DNA of 64,000 nt from CAVTWS01 sp963738445 (GTDB lineage: Bacteria; Actinomycetota; Acidimicrobiia; Acidimicrobiales; SHLQ01): positions 124,001 to 188,000 of the forward strand of contig CAVTWS010000001.1 in assembly GCA_963738445.1 (NCBI GenBank). Direction: 5' to 3'. The first letter of the stretch is position 1, and every line of letters starts with the position of its first letter. The translations under genes were made by a program, and so were the position numbers. This document shows, piece after piece, positions 26,340 to 35,025 of this stretch. The notes under the pieces were generated by a model that saw only the letters and a program-made list of their open reading frames with translations, did not search any database and was not told the DNA's origin.

Positions 26340-27067
26340 GCTCCGCCGCTGTCCCTTGATGGGAGGCGCCCACCGAGGATCGTGAGCACGAGCTCGGTGT
26401 CGGCGAGATCCGGGAGGAGCCAGTCCGGAGCGTGGCCGGCCAGCTCATCGATCGACCACCGGCCGGTGGCCACGGCGAGGCAGCGGGTTCCGGCGACGCG
26501 TGCCGCCTCGATGTCGAGTGGGGTGTCGCCGATCACCACCGTCGCGGTCCGCTCGAATCGCTGAGCCCAGTGCTGTGTCGCCCGGTCGACGGCGAGGGTG
26601 ACGAGCGCCGCCCGGTCGTGGGCTTCGTCGCCGCAGGCGAGCACCGGCAGGTGGACTGCGAGTCCGGCGGCCGCCAGCTTGTGGGGGACGAGCGTCGATG
26701 CACCGCCGGTGACCACGGCGGCCGCGATGCCGGCACCGGGGCATCGCTCGAGGAGCTCGGCCACGCCGGGGAGGAGATACGACCGCCGGGCGTCGACACC
26801 CACGAGTCGCCGGTAGTGGTGGCCCATGGCGGCCATGAGGTCGACCTGGTTGGACGAGATCGTGTGGTCGGTCACTCCGGCCCGGCGGAGCGCGTCCGCG
26901 GTGATGTCGCGGTCGAGTCGACCTCCGAGTGGGATGCCGTCGAGGTGGACATCGACGCCGTGCACTTCGGCGGCCGCCAGGACGAACGCTTCGCCGTGCT
27001 CAGGGTCGCCGGCCCGGATGAGCGTGCCGTCGACGTCGAACAGGGCCAGCGCGGCGGAGCGGGTCAC
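26309..27067 (-). CDS. HAD family hydrolase
   Basis: A 252-residue haloacid dehalogenase-like phosphatase. Motif I is FDVDGTL near the N-terminus, motif II is VVTGG, and motif IV is VIGDTPLDIEAARVAG with a CbbY-like alpha cap between. I prefer GTG 27067 (VTRSAALALFDVDG); ATG 27103 is in frame but lies in the tandem-repeat spacer. The substrate is probably a small phosphate ester. Confidence 0.88.
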   Translation of the reverse strand: MTRSAALALFDVDGTLIRAGDPEHGEAFVLAAAEVHGVDVHLDGIPLGGRLDRDITADALRRAGVTDHTISSNQVDLMAAMGHHYRRLVGVDARRSYLLPGVAELLERCPGAGIAAAVVTGGASTLVPHKLAAAGLAVHLPVLACGDEAHDRAALVTLAVDRATQHWAQRFERTATVVIGDTPLDIEAARVAGTRCLAVATGRWSIDELAGHAPDWLLPDLADTELVLTILGGRLPSRDSGGAQPNRSVRNA

Positions 27068-27098
27068 GACCGCCAGGCTAGGGCGCCCGCCCTCGTGC

Positions 27099-27219
27099 GG
27101 CATCAGGGCGGGAGGGGCGCCCGCCAGCCGGCGGCATTGGGGCGGGAGGGGCGCCCTTCAGCCGGCGGCATCAGGGCGGGAGGGGCGCCCGCCAGCCGGC
27201 GGCATTGGGGCGGGAGGGT
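27099..27219. repeat. 34-bp tandem repeat, 3.6 copies, between divergent genes
   Basis: Units start at 27099, 27133, 27167 and 27201 (partial). Odd units read ggcatcagggcggg then aggggcgcccgccagccggc; even units have cattgggg and cccttcag, so there is a 68-base higher-order pattern. Each unit contains the palindrome gggcgccc. The array fills the spacer upstream of both the HAD gene and the small membrane-protein gene. Confidence 0.93.
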
Positions 27220-27241
27220 GTCGGCGGGCATGATGGGCGCC

Positions 27242-27640
27242 ATGTCGATCGCGGCCACCGTCCCCGTGCTGGCCGCCACCTTGCGAGAGATTCACGAGAG
27301 CTTTGCGTGGTTCGTCGTCGTGGGCAACGCCACCGCCGGCCTGTGGGCGCTGGCGGCCCACTGGCTCCCGACGCTGCGGACCCGGGCGCTGTGGTGGTAC
27401 ACGGCGCTGGTCGAGGTGGCCATCTGCGTACAGGTGGCCATGGGGGTGGGGATGGTGTCGGGCCAGGACATCGATGCCCCCCGGTTCCACATGTTCTACG
27501 GGTTCGTGTCGCTCATGGCGATCGGCATCATCTACAGCTACCGCCAGCAGATGCAGCCGTACCGCTACCTGCTCTACGGCGGCGGTGGGTTGTTCCTGAT
27601 GGGCCTCGGCATCCGCGCCATGCTCATCGCCTCCCCCTGA
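27242..27640 (+). CDS. small four-helix membrane protein, unknown function
   Basis: A 132-residue protein with four hydrophobic helices (FAWFVVVGNATAGLWALAA, LVEVAICVQVAMGVGM, FYGFVSLMAIGIIYSY, LLYGGGGLFLMGLGI). Length and layout resemble conserved actinobacterial hypothetical proteins; I recognise no catalytic motif. ATG 27242 (MSIAATV) is chosen over ATGs 27230/27233 in the repeat-proximal leader. Its promoter must lie in or beyond the tandem repeat. Confidence 0.82.
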   Translation: MSIAATVPVLAATLREIHESFAWFVVVGNATAGLWALAAHWLPTLRTRALWWYTALVEVAICVQVAMGVGMVSGQDIDAPRFHMFYGFVSLMAIGIIYSYRQQMQPYRYLLYGGGGLFLMGLGIRAMLIASP

Positions 27641-27668
27641 CCCGATCACGGCTTCCGGTCGCCTCTAG

Positions 27669-27722
27669 CCGTTCTGGGTGGGTGGCGTACGTCGTAGAAG
27701 TGACGCTGCCCACCGAGAACGG
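27669..27722. terminator. palindrome between convergent genes (GTTCTGGGTGGG family)
   Basis: Arms ccgttctgggtggg (27669-27682) and cccaccgagaacgg (27709-27722) pair with one mismatch. It lies in the 100-base gap between the small membrane protein and pckG, which converge. The sequence ctgggtgggtggcgt is shared with the palindrome at 40984. Confidence 0.7.
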
Positions 27723-27740
27723 GGTGGGGTGGGGCGTGGG

Positions 27741-29538
27741 TCAGCCGGCGAGGCGCTTTTCGAGCTCGATGAGCTGGTCGCGCATCTCTTCGGGCAGGCG
27801 GTCGCCCATGAACTCGAGGTGATCGGACAGGTGTGGGAGCTCTTCGGTCCAGGCTTCGGGATCCACGCGCAGGACCTCGGCCAGCGCCGCGGGTTCCATG
27901 TCGAGGCCGGTGAGGTCGAGGCTGTCGGCGGTGGGGACGTGGCCGATCGGCGTGTCCTGAGCCGAACCCCGGCCGGCGACCCGCTCGACGACCCACTTCA
28001 ACACCCGGCTGTTCTCGCCGTAGCCGGGCCACAGGAACGAGCCGTCGGAGCCCTTGCGGAACCAGTTGACCCAGAACAGCTTGGGCAGCTTCTCGGGGTC
28101 GGTGGCGCGGCCGATCTCGAGCCAGTGGTTGATGTAGTCGCCGACGTTGTATCCCATGAACGGCACCATGGCGAAGGGATCGAACCGGAGCTCGCCGACC
28201 TTACCGAAGGCCGCCGCCGTCTTCTCCGAGCTCATGATCGAGCCGAGGAACACGCCGTGCTCCCAGTCGCGGGACTGCGTCACCAACGGCACGTTGGTGG
28301 CCCGGCGGCCGCCGAAGAGGATCGCCGAGATCGGTACCCCGGCGGGGTCGTCCCACTCAGGTGCGCACGCCGGGTTCTGGCTGGCCGGCACCGTGAAGCG
28401 GGCATTGGGATGGGCGGCGGGGGTGCCGCTGGTCGGGGTCCAGTCATGACCCTGCCAGTCGACGAGGTGGGCCGGCGGTTCGTCGGTCATCTGCTCCCAC
28501 CAGACGTCGCCGTCGTCGGTGAGGGCCACGTTCGTGTAGATGGCGTTGCCCGACAGGGTGCGCATGGCGTTGAGGTTGGTCTCGTCCGAGGTCCCCGGGG
28601 CGACGCCGAAGAACCCGGCTTCGGGGTTGATGGCGTAGAGACGGCCGTCGGAACCGAACTTCATCCAGGCGATGTCGTCGCCGATGGTCTCGACCTTCCA
28701 ACCCGGAAGGGTGGGGATCAGCATGGCCATGTTGGTCTTGCCGCAGGCCGAGGGGAAGGCGGCGGCGACGTAGGTCTTCTCGCCCTCGGGTGAGGTGATG
28801 CCGAGGATGAGCATGTGCTCGGCCATCCACCCTTCGTCACGAGCCATGGTCGAGGCGATGCGGAGGGCGAAGCACTTCTTGCCGAGCAGGGCGTTGCCGC
28901 CGTAACCGGATCCGTACGACCAGATCTCCCGGGTCGCCGGGAAGTGCGAGATGTACTTGCGCACGGGGTCACAGGGCCAGGACCGATCGGCCTCGCCCGG
29001 CTGCAGAGGCGCGCCGACCGAGTGGACACAGGGGACGAAACGGCCCGGCGCCGCCGAGCATGTCGAGCGCGGCCTGACCCATGCGGGTCATGATGCGCAT
29101 CGACACCGCGACGTACGGCGAGTCCGTGATCTGCACGCCGATGTGGGCGATGGGTGAACCGAGCGGGCCCATGGAGAACGGCACCACGTACATGGTGCGG
29201 CCGGTCATCGCGCCCCGGTAGAGATCGAGCATCTCGGCCTTGAGCTCAGCCGGCTCGCGCCAGTTGTTCGTGGGGCCGGCATCGGCCGGATCGTCGGTGG
29301 AGATGTAGGTGCGGTCCTCGACCCGGGCGACGTCGCTCGGGTCGCTGCTCGCCAGGTAACTGTTGGGACGCTTCTCCGGATTCAACACGGTGAAGGTGCC
29401 GGCCTCGACGAGCTCGCTGCAGAGCCGGTCGTACTCCTCCTCGGAACCGTCGCACCAGTAGACGGCATCGGGCGTGAAGATCTGTCGCCAGTTCTCGACC
29501 CAATCCTTCAGGTCGACGTTGTCCGTGTGTGCGCTCAT
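27741..29538 (-). CDS. pckG: phosphoenolpyruvate carboxykinase (GTP), one frameshift
   Basis: GTP-dependent PEPCK, which converts oxaloacetate to PEP and is the entry to gluconeogenesis. The start is ATG 29538 (MSAHTDNVDLKDWVENW). The N-terminal part reads through YVVPFSMGPLGSPIAHIG to LDMLGGAG. There an extra C at about 29044 shifts the frame; removing it gives RFVPCVHSVGAPL and then RKYISHFPATREIWSYGSGY. Kinase-1 loop FPSACGKTNMAM, kinase-2 DDIAWMKF, and the guanine-binding region WFRKGSDGSFLWPGYG are intact. The total is about 598 residues, the family norm. ggaggg precedes the start. An enzyme this conserved being broken by one base points to a consensus error. Confidence 0.93.
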
Positions 29539-29655
29539 GTGCGGGCTGGCCCTCCAACGAGAATTGTCTGGCTCACCACACACGTATCGGGGCGGGCCAC
29601 CTGGAGTTGAGGGTACCCCCGGTCCCCGGTGAGGGAGGAAGCGGGGAGCGCAGGT

Positions 29656-29889
29656 TCAGTCGAGCGCGGTGATGGCCGGCGTGCCCATGTCGATCTCCGA
29701 CCCGAGCCGCAGCCGGGTGGCCCGACCGCTGTCGTCGAGATCGAACAAGACGCGTTGACCCTGGCGAACCATGCGGAACAGGCTGCCGGTCAAGGCATCG
29801 GCTGAGAGGTCGTACTCGGTGAAGTCACGGTCACCGATGACCACGCCGTCGCCGGACCCGGGATCGTAGGACTTGATGACGCCTTGCAT
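29656..29889 (-). CDS. cold-shock-domain-like small protein
   Basis: A 77-residue protein shaped like a CspA beta-barrel: MQGVIKSYDPGSGDGVVIGD, with DLSADALTGSLFRMVRQGQRVLFDLDDSG further on. It lacks the aromatic RNP motifs (KGFGFI, VFVH) of true cold-shock proteins, so nucleic-acid binding is uncertain. It follows rpmB by 16 bases on the same strand. Confidence 0.8.
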   Translation of the reverse strand: MQGVIKSYDPGSGDGVVIGDRDFTEYDLSADALTGSLFRMVRQGQRVLFDLDDSGRATRLRLGSEIDMGTPAITALD

Positions 29890-29905
29890 GTCGCTACCAG
29901 GCGAC

Positions 29906-30100
29906 CTAGCGCACGGCCTTCTGCACCTTGCCGGCCTTCAGGCAGCCGGTGCAGACGTTGACGCGGCGGGTGGCACCGTTGACCGAGGCCCGGACACGCT
30001 GGATGTTGGGATTCCAACGCCGGTTGGTACGGCGATGCGAGTGGCTGATCGACTTGCCGAACCACGGCTTCTTGCCGCACATGTCACAGACCGAAGACAT
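29906..30100 (-). CDS. rpmB: 50S ribosomal protein L28
   Basis: A 64-residue L28: SSVCDMCGKKPWFGKSISHS, then TNRRWNPNIQRVRASVNG and VNVCTGCLKAGKVQK. The two CxxC pairs mark the zinc-binding (C+) form, so this is not the zinc-independent paralogue. The start ATG 30100 is standard. It diverges from murI across 142 bases. Confidence 0.97.
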   Translation of the reverse strand: MSSVCDMCGKKPWFGKSISHSHRRTNRRWNPNIQRVRASVNGATRRVNVCTGCLKAGKVQKAVR

Positions 30101-30242
30101 CTCACTACCTCATGATCGTCGGATGCCGACATGGCACCCGAGGCTCACCATTCGCTGGTGCCCGGGAAGCGTATCCGCTCCGACTCCGGCTGGTGCATCC
30201 TGGGCGGGTGACCGACGCCGACGGCCCGGATCGCTACGCTCG

Positions 30243-31043
30243 GTGCCCGTGGATCGCCCCATCGGCATGTTCGACTCCGGTTTCGGCGGGCTCACCGTCG
30301 CCCGCGCCCTCATCGATCTCATGCCCGCCGAGCACCTGGTGTACGTCGGCGACACCGCCCGGTACCCCTACGGTTCCAAACCCCGGAACGAGGTGCGGGA
30401 GCACGCCTTCGAGTTGGCGCAGGGCCTCGTCGAACGGCACGACGTCAAGATGCTCGTCGTGGCCTGCAACACCGCGGCGGCGGCGGCGCTCGAGGACCTG
30501 GCGGACGCGTTGCCCGTGCCCGTGATCGGGGTCATCGAACCGGGCGCCCGTTCGCTCCTCGTCGCCACCCGCACCGGCCGGGTCGGGGTGATCGGCACGG
30601 TGGGAACCATCGGCTCGGGCGCCTACCAGGAGGCCATCGCCGCGCTCGACCCCTCCGCGGTGCTCACGTGCGCCGCCTGCCCCGGCTTCGTGGAGTTCGT
30701 GGAGCGGGGCGAGACGACCGGCGACGAGGTCCGGGTGTTGGCCGAGCGACTGCTCGCCCCGGTGATCGATGCCAAGGTCGATTCCCTGCTGCTCGGGTGC
30801 ACCCACTACCCCTTCCTCGCTCGGGCGATCCGTGAGGTGACGGGCCGCGACGTGGTGCTCGTCGATTCGGCCGACGAGACGGCCTTCGTGGTGCGGCGGG
30901 CATTGCAGGACAGCGGGCGGGCCCGCCCGCTGGCGAGGGGGGTGGGGGAGCATTACTTCTTCTCCTCGGGCGACGTCGAGCGGTTCTCCCAGCTCGGCCG
31001 ACGGCTCCTGGGGCCCGAGCTCAGCCACGCCTCCGTCTGGTGA
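30243..31043 (+). CDS. murI: glutamate racemase
   Basis: A 266-residue MurI making D-glutamate for peptidoglycan. Both catalytic cysteines are present in VVACNTAAAAALEDL and LLLGCTHYPFL. The opening GMFDSGFGGLTVARA and YVGDTARYPYGSK are canonical. The start is GTG 30243 or GTG 30249; no clear Shine-Dalgarno distinguishes them. First gene of murI-rph-rdgB, a linkage common in actinobacteria. Confidence 0.96.
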   Translation: MPVDRPIGMFDSGFGGLTVARALIDLMPAEHLVYVGDTARYPYGSKPRNEVREHAFELAQGLVERHDVKMLVVACNTAAAAALEDLADALPVPVIGVIEPGARSLLVATRTGRVGVIGTVGTIGSGAYQEAIAALDPSAVLTCAACPGFVEFVERGETTGDEVRVLAERLLAPVIDAKVDSLLLGCTHYPFLARAIREVTGRDVVLVDSADETAFVVRRALQDSGRARPLARGVGEHYFFSSGDVERFSQLGRRLLGPELSHASVW

Positions 31044-31061
31044 CCGATAGCCTCGGCGGCC

Positions 31062-31778
31062 ATGCGACCCGATGGACGACGACCCGACGAGCTCCGCCCC
31101 CTCACGTTCGAACGTGACTACACCGAGATGGCCGTGGGCTCCGTCCTGGTGTCGTTCGGTCGCACCAAGGTGCTGTGCACGGCCTCGCTCGACGACGACG
31201 TCCCCCGCTGGCTTCGCGGGGGCGGCAAGGGCTGGGTCACCGCCGAGTACGCCATGCTGCCGGGTTCGAGCCCCGAGCGGGTCGCCCGCCGCACCTCGGG
31301 TCGAAGCCAGGAGATCCAGCGCCTGATCGGCCGGGCGCTGCGCAGCGTCGTCGACCTGCCGGCGATGGGCGAGCGCCAGATCCTCGTCGACTGCGACGTG
31401 CTGCAGGCCGACGGAGGCACCCGCACGGCGTCGATCTGCGGTGCCTATGTGGCGCTGCACGATGCTTTCACCCGGCTGATCCAGCGGGGCGAGCTGCGAG
31501 CGAACCCGCTGTCTGACGCGCTCGCGGCCGTGTCGGTGGGCATCATCGACGGCCAGTGCCGGCTTGATCTTCCCTACGTGGAGGATGCCAACGCCGAGGT
31601 CGACATGAACGTGGTGATGACGGGGTCCGGGCACCTCGTCGAGGTTCAGGGCACCGCCGAAGGGGCGCCGTTCTCCCGGGCCCAGCTCGATGAGCTGCTG
31701 GGCCTGGCCGAGTCCGGGATCGGACAGATCATCACCGCTCAGGCCGAGGCGCTGTCGACCGCTCCGCCGGCCCGTTGA
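31062..31778 (+). CDS. rph: ribonuclease PH
   Basis: A 238-residue phosphorolytic 3'-5' exoribonuclease that trims tRNA 3' ends. Family blocks are MRPDGRRPDELRPLTFERD, the RNA-binding GGGKGWVTAEYAMLPGSS, GRSQEIQRLIGRALR, and DVLQADGGTRTASICGAYVA with the phosphate-binding segment. Starts 18 bases after murI and overlaps the rdgB start by four bases. Confidence 0.97.
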   Translation: MRPDGRRPDELRPLTFERDYTEMAVGSVLVSFGRTKVLCTASLDDDVPRWLRGGGKGWVTAEYAMLPGSSPERVARRTSGRSQEIQRLIGRALRSVVDLPAMGERQILVDCDVLQADGGTRTASICGAYVALHDAFTRLIQRGELRANPLSDALAAVSVGIIDGQCRLDLPYVEDANAEVDMNVVMTGSGHLVEVQGTAEGAPFSRAQLDELLGLAESGIGQIITAQAEALSTAPPAR

Positions 31779-32410
31779 GGGCGCCGCTGCGCCTCGTCGT
31801 CGCCAGTGCGAACCCGCACAAGGTCGCCGAGATGAACGAGATCCTACGTGACGCGCTCGGCGACGGAATCGTGCTCGAACCCCGACCGTCTGACGTGCCG
31901 GACGTCGACGAGACGGCCGACTCGCTCGAGGGCAACGCCCGTCTCAAAGCCGAGGCCCTGGTGGCGGCGACCGGGTGGGCCGCCGTCGCTGACGACACCG
32001 GCCTGGAGGTGGATGCGCTCGACGGTGCGCCGGGGGTGCGATCGGCGCGCTACTCCGGCGACGGGCCGCCGCCCGCCGGAACCACCGACGACGCCAACGT
32101 GGCCCGACTCCTGTCGGAGTTGGCCCGCCGCCCGGCCGAGCCGCGGACGGCCCGGTTCCGCACCGCGATCGTGGTCGCCTTCCCGGATGGCGCGTCGCTC
32201 CACGTCGAAGGATCGGTCGAGGGTCGGATCGCCGACACGCCCTACGGTCGCGGTGGCTTCGGGTACGACCCCGTGTTCGTGCCCGTCGAGGGCGACGGCC
32301 GGACCTTCGCCGAGATGTCGACCGACGAGAAGCACGCCATCTCCCACCGCGGTCGAGCCTTGCGGGCGATGGCCGAGGCCTTCCTGGCCCACGAACGGGA
32401 CGCTCGGTAG
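31775..32410 (+). CDS. rdgB: RdgB/HAM1 family non-canonical purine NTP pyrophosphatase
   Basis: A 211-residue ITP/XTP pyrophosphatase: nucleotide motif ASANPHKVAEM, metal-binding DDTGLEVDALDGAPGV, base-recognition GGFGYDPVF and SHRGRAL. The start is TTG 31775, overlapping the rph stop (TTGA), supporting coupled translation. Confidence 0.96.
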   Translation: MRAPLRLVVASANPHKVAEMNEILRDALGDGIVLEPRPSDVPDVDETADSLEGNARLKAEALVAATGWAAVADDTGLEVDALDGAPGVRSARYSGDGPPPAGTTDDANVARLLSELARRPAEPRTARFRTAIVVAFPDGASLHVEGSVEGRIADTPYGRGGFGYDPVFVPVEGDGRTFAEMSTDEKHAISHRGRALRAMAEAFLAHERDAR

Positions 32411-32565
32411 CCAGGCGCTTGACTGTCGCCACGCCTGGTGATCCGGATCGGGCTCTGGCGGCGAATGCGGTTCGACACGACCACGACGAACCGAGCTCAG
32501 GCATGCCGGCCGCACTTCTCGAACGACTGTCCCCGCGCCGAACGCGGCGTGCTACGTTCGCTCCC

Positions 32566-33153
32566 GTGGGGGGAGACCATGGGTCCGTCCGCGACGCCGA
32601 CCACGAGCTCGTGCTTCGCGTGCATGCAGGCGACGAGCACGCCTTGGCGGAGATCTACGACCGCTTCGGCAGCCTCGTGTTCGGGATCGCCCGCCGGGTG
32701 ACAGGTGACGACACTCGTGCCGAGGACGTCGTCCAGGAGGTCTTCGTGTACCTGTGGACCCGACCCGATCGATTCGACGTCGAGCGGGGCTCGCTGAAGT
32801 CCTACCTCGGGGTCATGGCCCACCGTCGAGCGGTCGACACGGTGCGCAGCGACGGCCGTCGATCACGGCGGGACGCCGCCTTCGGCTCGGACGTGATCGT
32901 CGAGACAACGGAATCGATCGATCTCACGGAGGCGACAGTGATCCGGTCCGACGAAGCCCGCCGGGTGCGACGTGCCGTGGCGTTGTTGCCGCCGGAGCAG
33001 TGGGCGGCCGTCCGGCTGGCCTACTTCGGTGGCCACACGTATCGGGAGGTGGCCGACCTTCTCGGCATCCCGGAGGGCACGGCCAAGTCGCGTCTGCGAC
33101 TCGCGCTCAGCAAACTGAACGACCTGCTGGTGCTGGAGGGGGTGACGGCGTGA
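32566..33153 (+). CDS. ECF-type RNA polymerase sigma factor (SigK-like)
   Basis: A 195-residue sigma-70 family ECF factor. Region 2 is LRVHAGDEHALAEIYDRFG then DVVQEVFVYLWTRPDRF; region 4 is LPPEQWAAVRLAYFGGHTY and LLGIPEGTAKSRLRLALS. I start at GTG 32566, just before the conserved helix; the frame stays open upstream to a TTG at 32419 and passes an ATG at 32503, so a longer N-terminus is possible. The stop overlaps the next gene (GTGA), the usual arrangement for a sigma and its regulator. Confidence 0.9.
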   Translation: MGGDHGSVRDADHELVLRVHAGDEHALAEIYDRFGSLVFGIARRVTGDDTRAEDVVQEVFVYLWTRPDRFDVERGSLKSYLGVMAHRRAVDTVRSDGRRSRRDAAFGSDVIVETTESIDLTEATVIRSDEARRVRRAVALLPPEQWAAVRLAYFGGHTYREVADLLGIPEGTAKSRLRLALSKLNDLLVLEGVTA

Positions 33154-34109
33154 CCGACGAGTTCGTGAAGATCGAGGAGGACGATCCGGTGCTGCCCCCT
33201 TGGGCGGTCGCCGCGCTCGGCGAGCTCGACGCCACCCCGCCCCCGTCGGCGCTGCGCTCCCGCGTGATGTCCCGGGCCCTGGCGGCTCGGGCCTCCGGCC
33301 GGCCGGCCGAGCGCGCCGCGATCGACGGGGTCGAAGCCCTCGGACGCGCCGTCACGACCTTGGACCAGCTCGTCTCGAACCTGGAGGGCGGGGATTGGGA
33401 GCGGGCGATCGGCTTCTATGAGGACTGGACCGTCAGGGACCTGCTCGCGCACCTGGCTGTCGTCGACGACTACATGGTGGCCACGCTCGGCCTCCGCGTC
33501 GGCGCCGACCCGGCCGACCCCGAAGCCGACCACGTCGAGATGTGCCGACCGTCGATCGCCGAGCTCCGGTCCCGGCCCGTCGCCGACACGATCGCCCGTT
33601 GGCGAGAGTCGTCGTCCGTCCTGCTCAGCCGACTGCAGGCCCTCACGGCTGGCGGCGCTGATCTCAGCCTTCGTTTTCGCTTCCACGGGGTCGAATCGTC
33701 GTTGCGGAGCCTGCTCGTGGTCCGGACGTTCGAGCTGTGGACCCACGCCGAGGACATCCGTGCCGCGGTGGACCGGCCGGCCGAGAGCCCGGACGAACCG
33801 AGCCTGGACCTGATGACGACCCTGGCCGTCAAGACCATCCCGCTCGGTCTCCTCGTCGGCGAGGCCGACGACGCCGGCCGCTCGGCGCGGGTCGTGCTCA
33901 CCGGGCCCGGCGGAGGGACCTGGCACCTGTCGTTGGGTCTTGACGGAGCGGCCCCTGGCGACCCCGACGTCACGATCGTGGCGGACGCGGTGGCGTTCTG
34001 CCGCCTGGCCTCGAAGCGGCTTCCCGCGGCGAGCCTCGGCGCCCACGTGAGCGGCGATCCGGATCTCGGCCAGCGGGTGCTCGTGGCCGCGGCCCTGTTC
34101 GGCGCCTGA
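33150..34109 (+). CDS. MDMPI/DinB-like domain protein, possible anti-sigma factor
   Basis: A 319-residue protein. The first 60 residues (EEDDPVLPPWAVAALGELDA, then SALRSRVMSRAL) resemble an anti-sigma binding region. The rest is a mycothiol-dependent maleylpyruvate isomerase-type domain: FYEDWTVRDLLAHLAVVDDY with a metal-ligand His, and RTFELWTHAEDIRAAV with another. The C-terminal SCP2-like part ends ASLGAHVSGDPDLGQRV. The GTG start overlaps the sigma stop. No transmembrane helix is seen. Regulation of the sigma factor is inferred only from position and the N-terminal segment. Confidence 0.82.
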   Translation: MTDEFVKIEEDDPVLPPWAVAALGELDATPPPSALRSRVMSRALAARASGRPAERAAIDGVEALGRAVTTLDQLVSNLEGGDWERAIGFYEDWTVRDLLAHLAVVDDYMVATLGLRVGADPADPEADHVEMCRPSIAELRSRPVADTIARWRESSSVLLSRLQALTAGGADLSLRFRFHGVESSLRSLLVVRTFELWTHAEDIRAAVDRPAESPDEPSLDLMTTLAVKTIPLGLLVGEADDAGRSARVVLTGPGGGTWHLSLGLDGAAPGDPDVTIVADAVAFCRLASKRLPAASLGAHVSGDPDLGQRVLVAAALFGA

Positions 34110-34161
34110 GCCTGTCGCCTGGGATGTTGCGACGGCGACGTCGGACCGTACCCTGCGATGC

Positions 34162-34844
34162 ATGATCGATCGGGAGGATTTCGCCGGAATCGCCGTGCTG
34201 GGGCACGGAGAGGTCACTGGACCACCCGACCTGGGCATCGTCACCATCGGCGTCGACTGCCGCGGTGAGACGGTCGCCGGGGCGAGCGCCGATGCCAACC
34301 GAGCCGCTTCGTCGCTCGTCGATTCCATCCGGCGGAACCAGGTGGCCGAGCGTGACATCCAGACCAGCCGCCTGACCATCCACCAGGACTACGACTTCTC
34401 CGACCGTGTGCAACGCCTCGTCGGCTATCGGGCCACGACTACCCAGGTCGTGTTGATCCGCGACCTCGACCGCTTGGCGTCGGTGATCGATGCGGCCGTC
34501 GTCGCCGGCGGTGATTCGACGGTGCTCGAAGGTGTGCGCTTCGCCGTCACCGACGAAGGCGGGCGCCTCGACGAAGCGCGTGCCGCGCCTGGGCCGATGC
34601 GCAGCGCAAGGCCGAGCAGCTCGCCGACCTGGCGGGGGTCGAGCTCGGCGAGCTGATCGGAGTCGACGAGCGGGCCTTCGTCGAGCAGTACGGCCCCATG
34701 GCCGGGGCCCGGTTCTCGGTCGACGCCTCGATGGCGCCGGTCGTCGCCCCGGGCGAGCTGTGCAGCACGGTCGACCTCGCAGTGCGGTTCGCCATCAAGG
34801 GCCGCGAAGGCCGACCAGGCTGGGGATTCTCGGCCTCGAGCTGA
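34162..34844 (+). CDS. SIMPL (DUF541) domain protein, one frameshift
   Basis: Begins MIDREDFAGIAVLGHGEVTG and reads as a SIMPL/DUF541 protein (LGIVTIGVDCRGETVAGA, VGYRATTTQVVLIRDLDRL) until about 34585. There a base appears missing in gccgcgcctgg. In the next frame it continues WADAQRKAEQLADLAGVELG to FSASS and TGA 34842-34844. Total about 227 residues. No signal peptide is visible, although many relatives are exported. The function of the family is poorly known. Confidence 0.82.
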
Positions 34845-35025
34845 GCGGTGTGTGACCGAAGTCGGTCGAACATCCGGGCGCGGTTCATCACGGCGGCCGA
34901 GATACTGCCGACAGGTGAACGAACTTTCCCTCGTCGTTGCGTCGAACACGGCGCCACGACGATCTCGCTCGCTAGGCTGCGGCCCGGTTCGGGCCGACCA
35001 AGGTCGTAAGGAGTCGGAGTTCGCC

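Noticed and set aside
27099..27219. CRISPR-like or integron repeat
   Set aside because: 34-base units are directly adjacent without spacers; no cas or integrase genes are in the window.
29020..29060. Programmed ribosomal frameshift in pckG
   Set aside because: No slippery heptamer or stimulatory structure is evident, PEPCK is not known to use frameshifting, and many other genes here show similar single-base breaks.
32419..32565. Longer N-terminus of the ECF sigma factor from TTG 32419 or ATG 32503
   Set aside because: The extra residues are Arg/Pro-rich and unlike sigma region 2, and GTG 32566 gives the usual ECF length. The longer start is not excluded.
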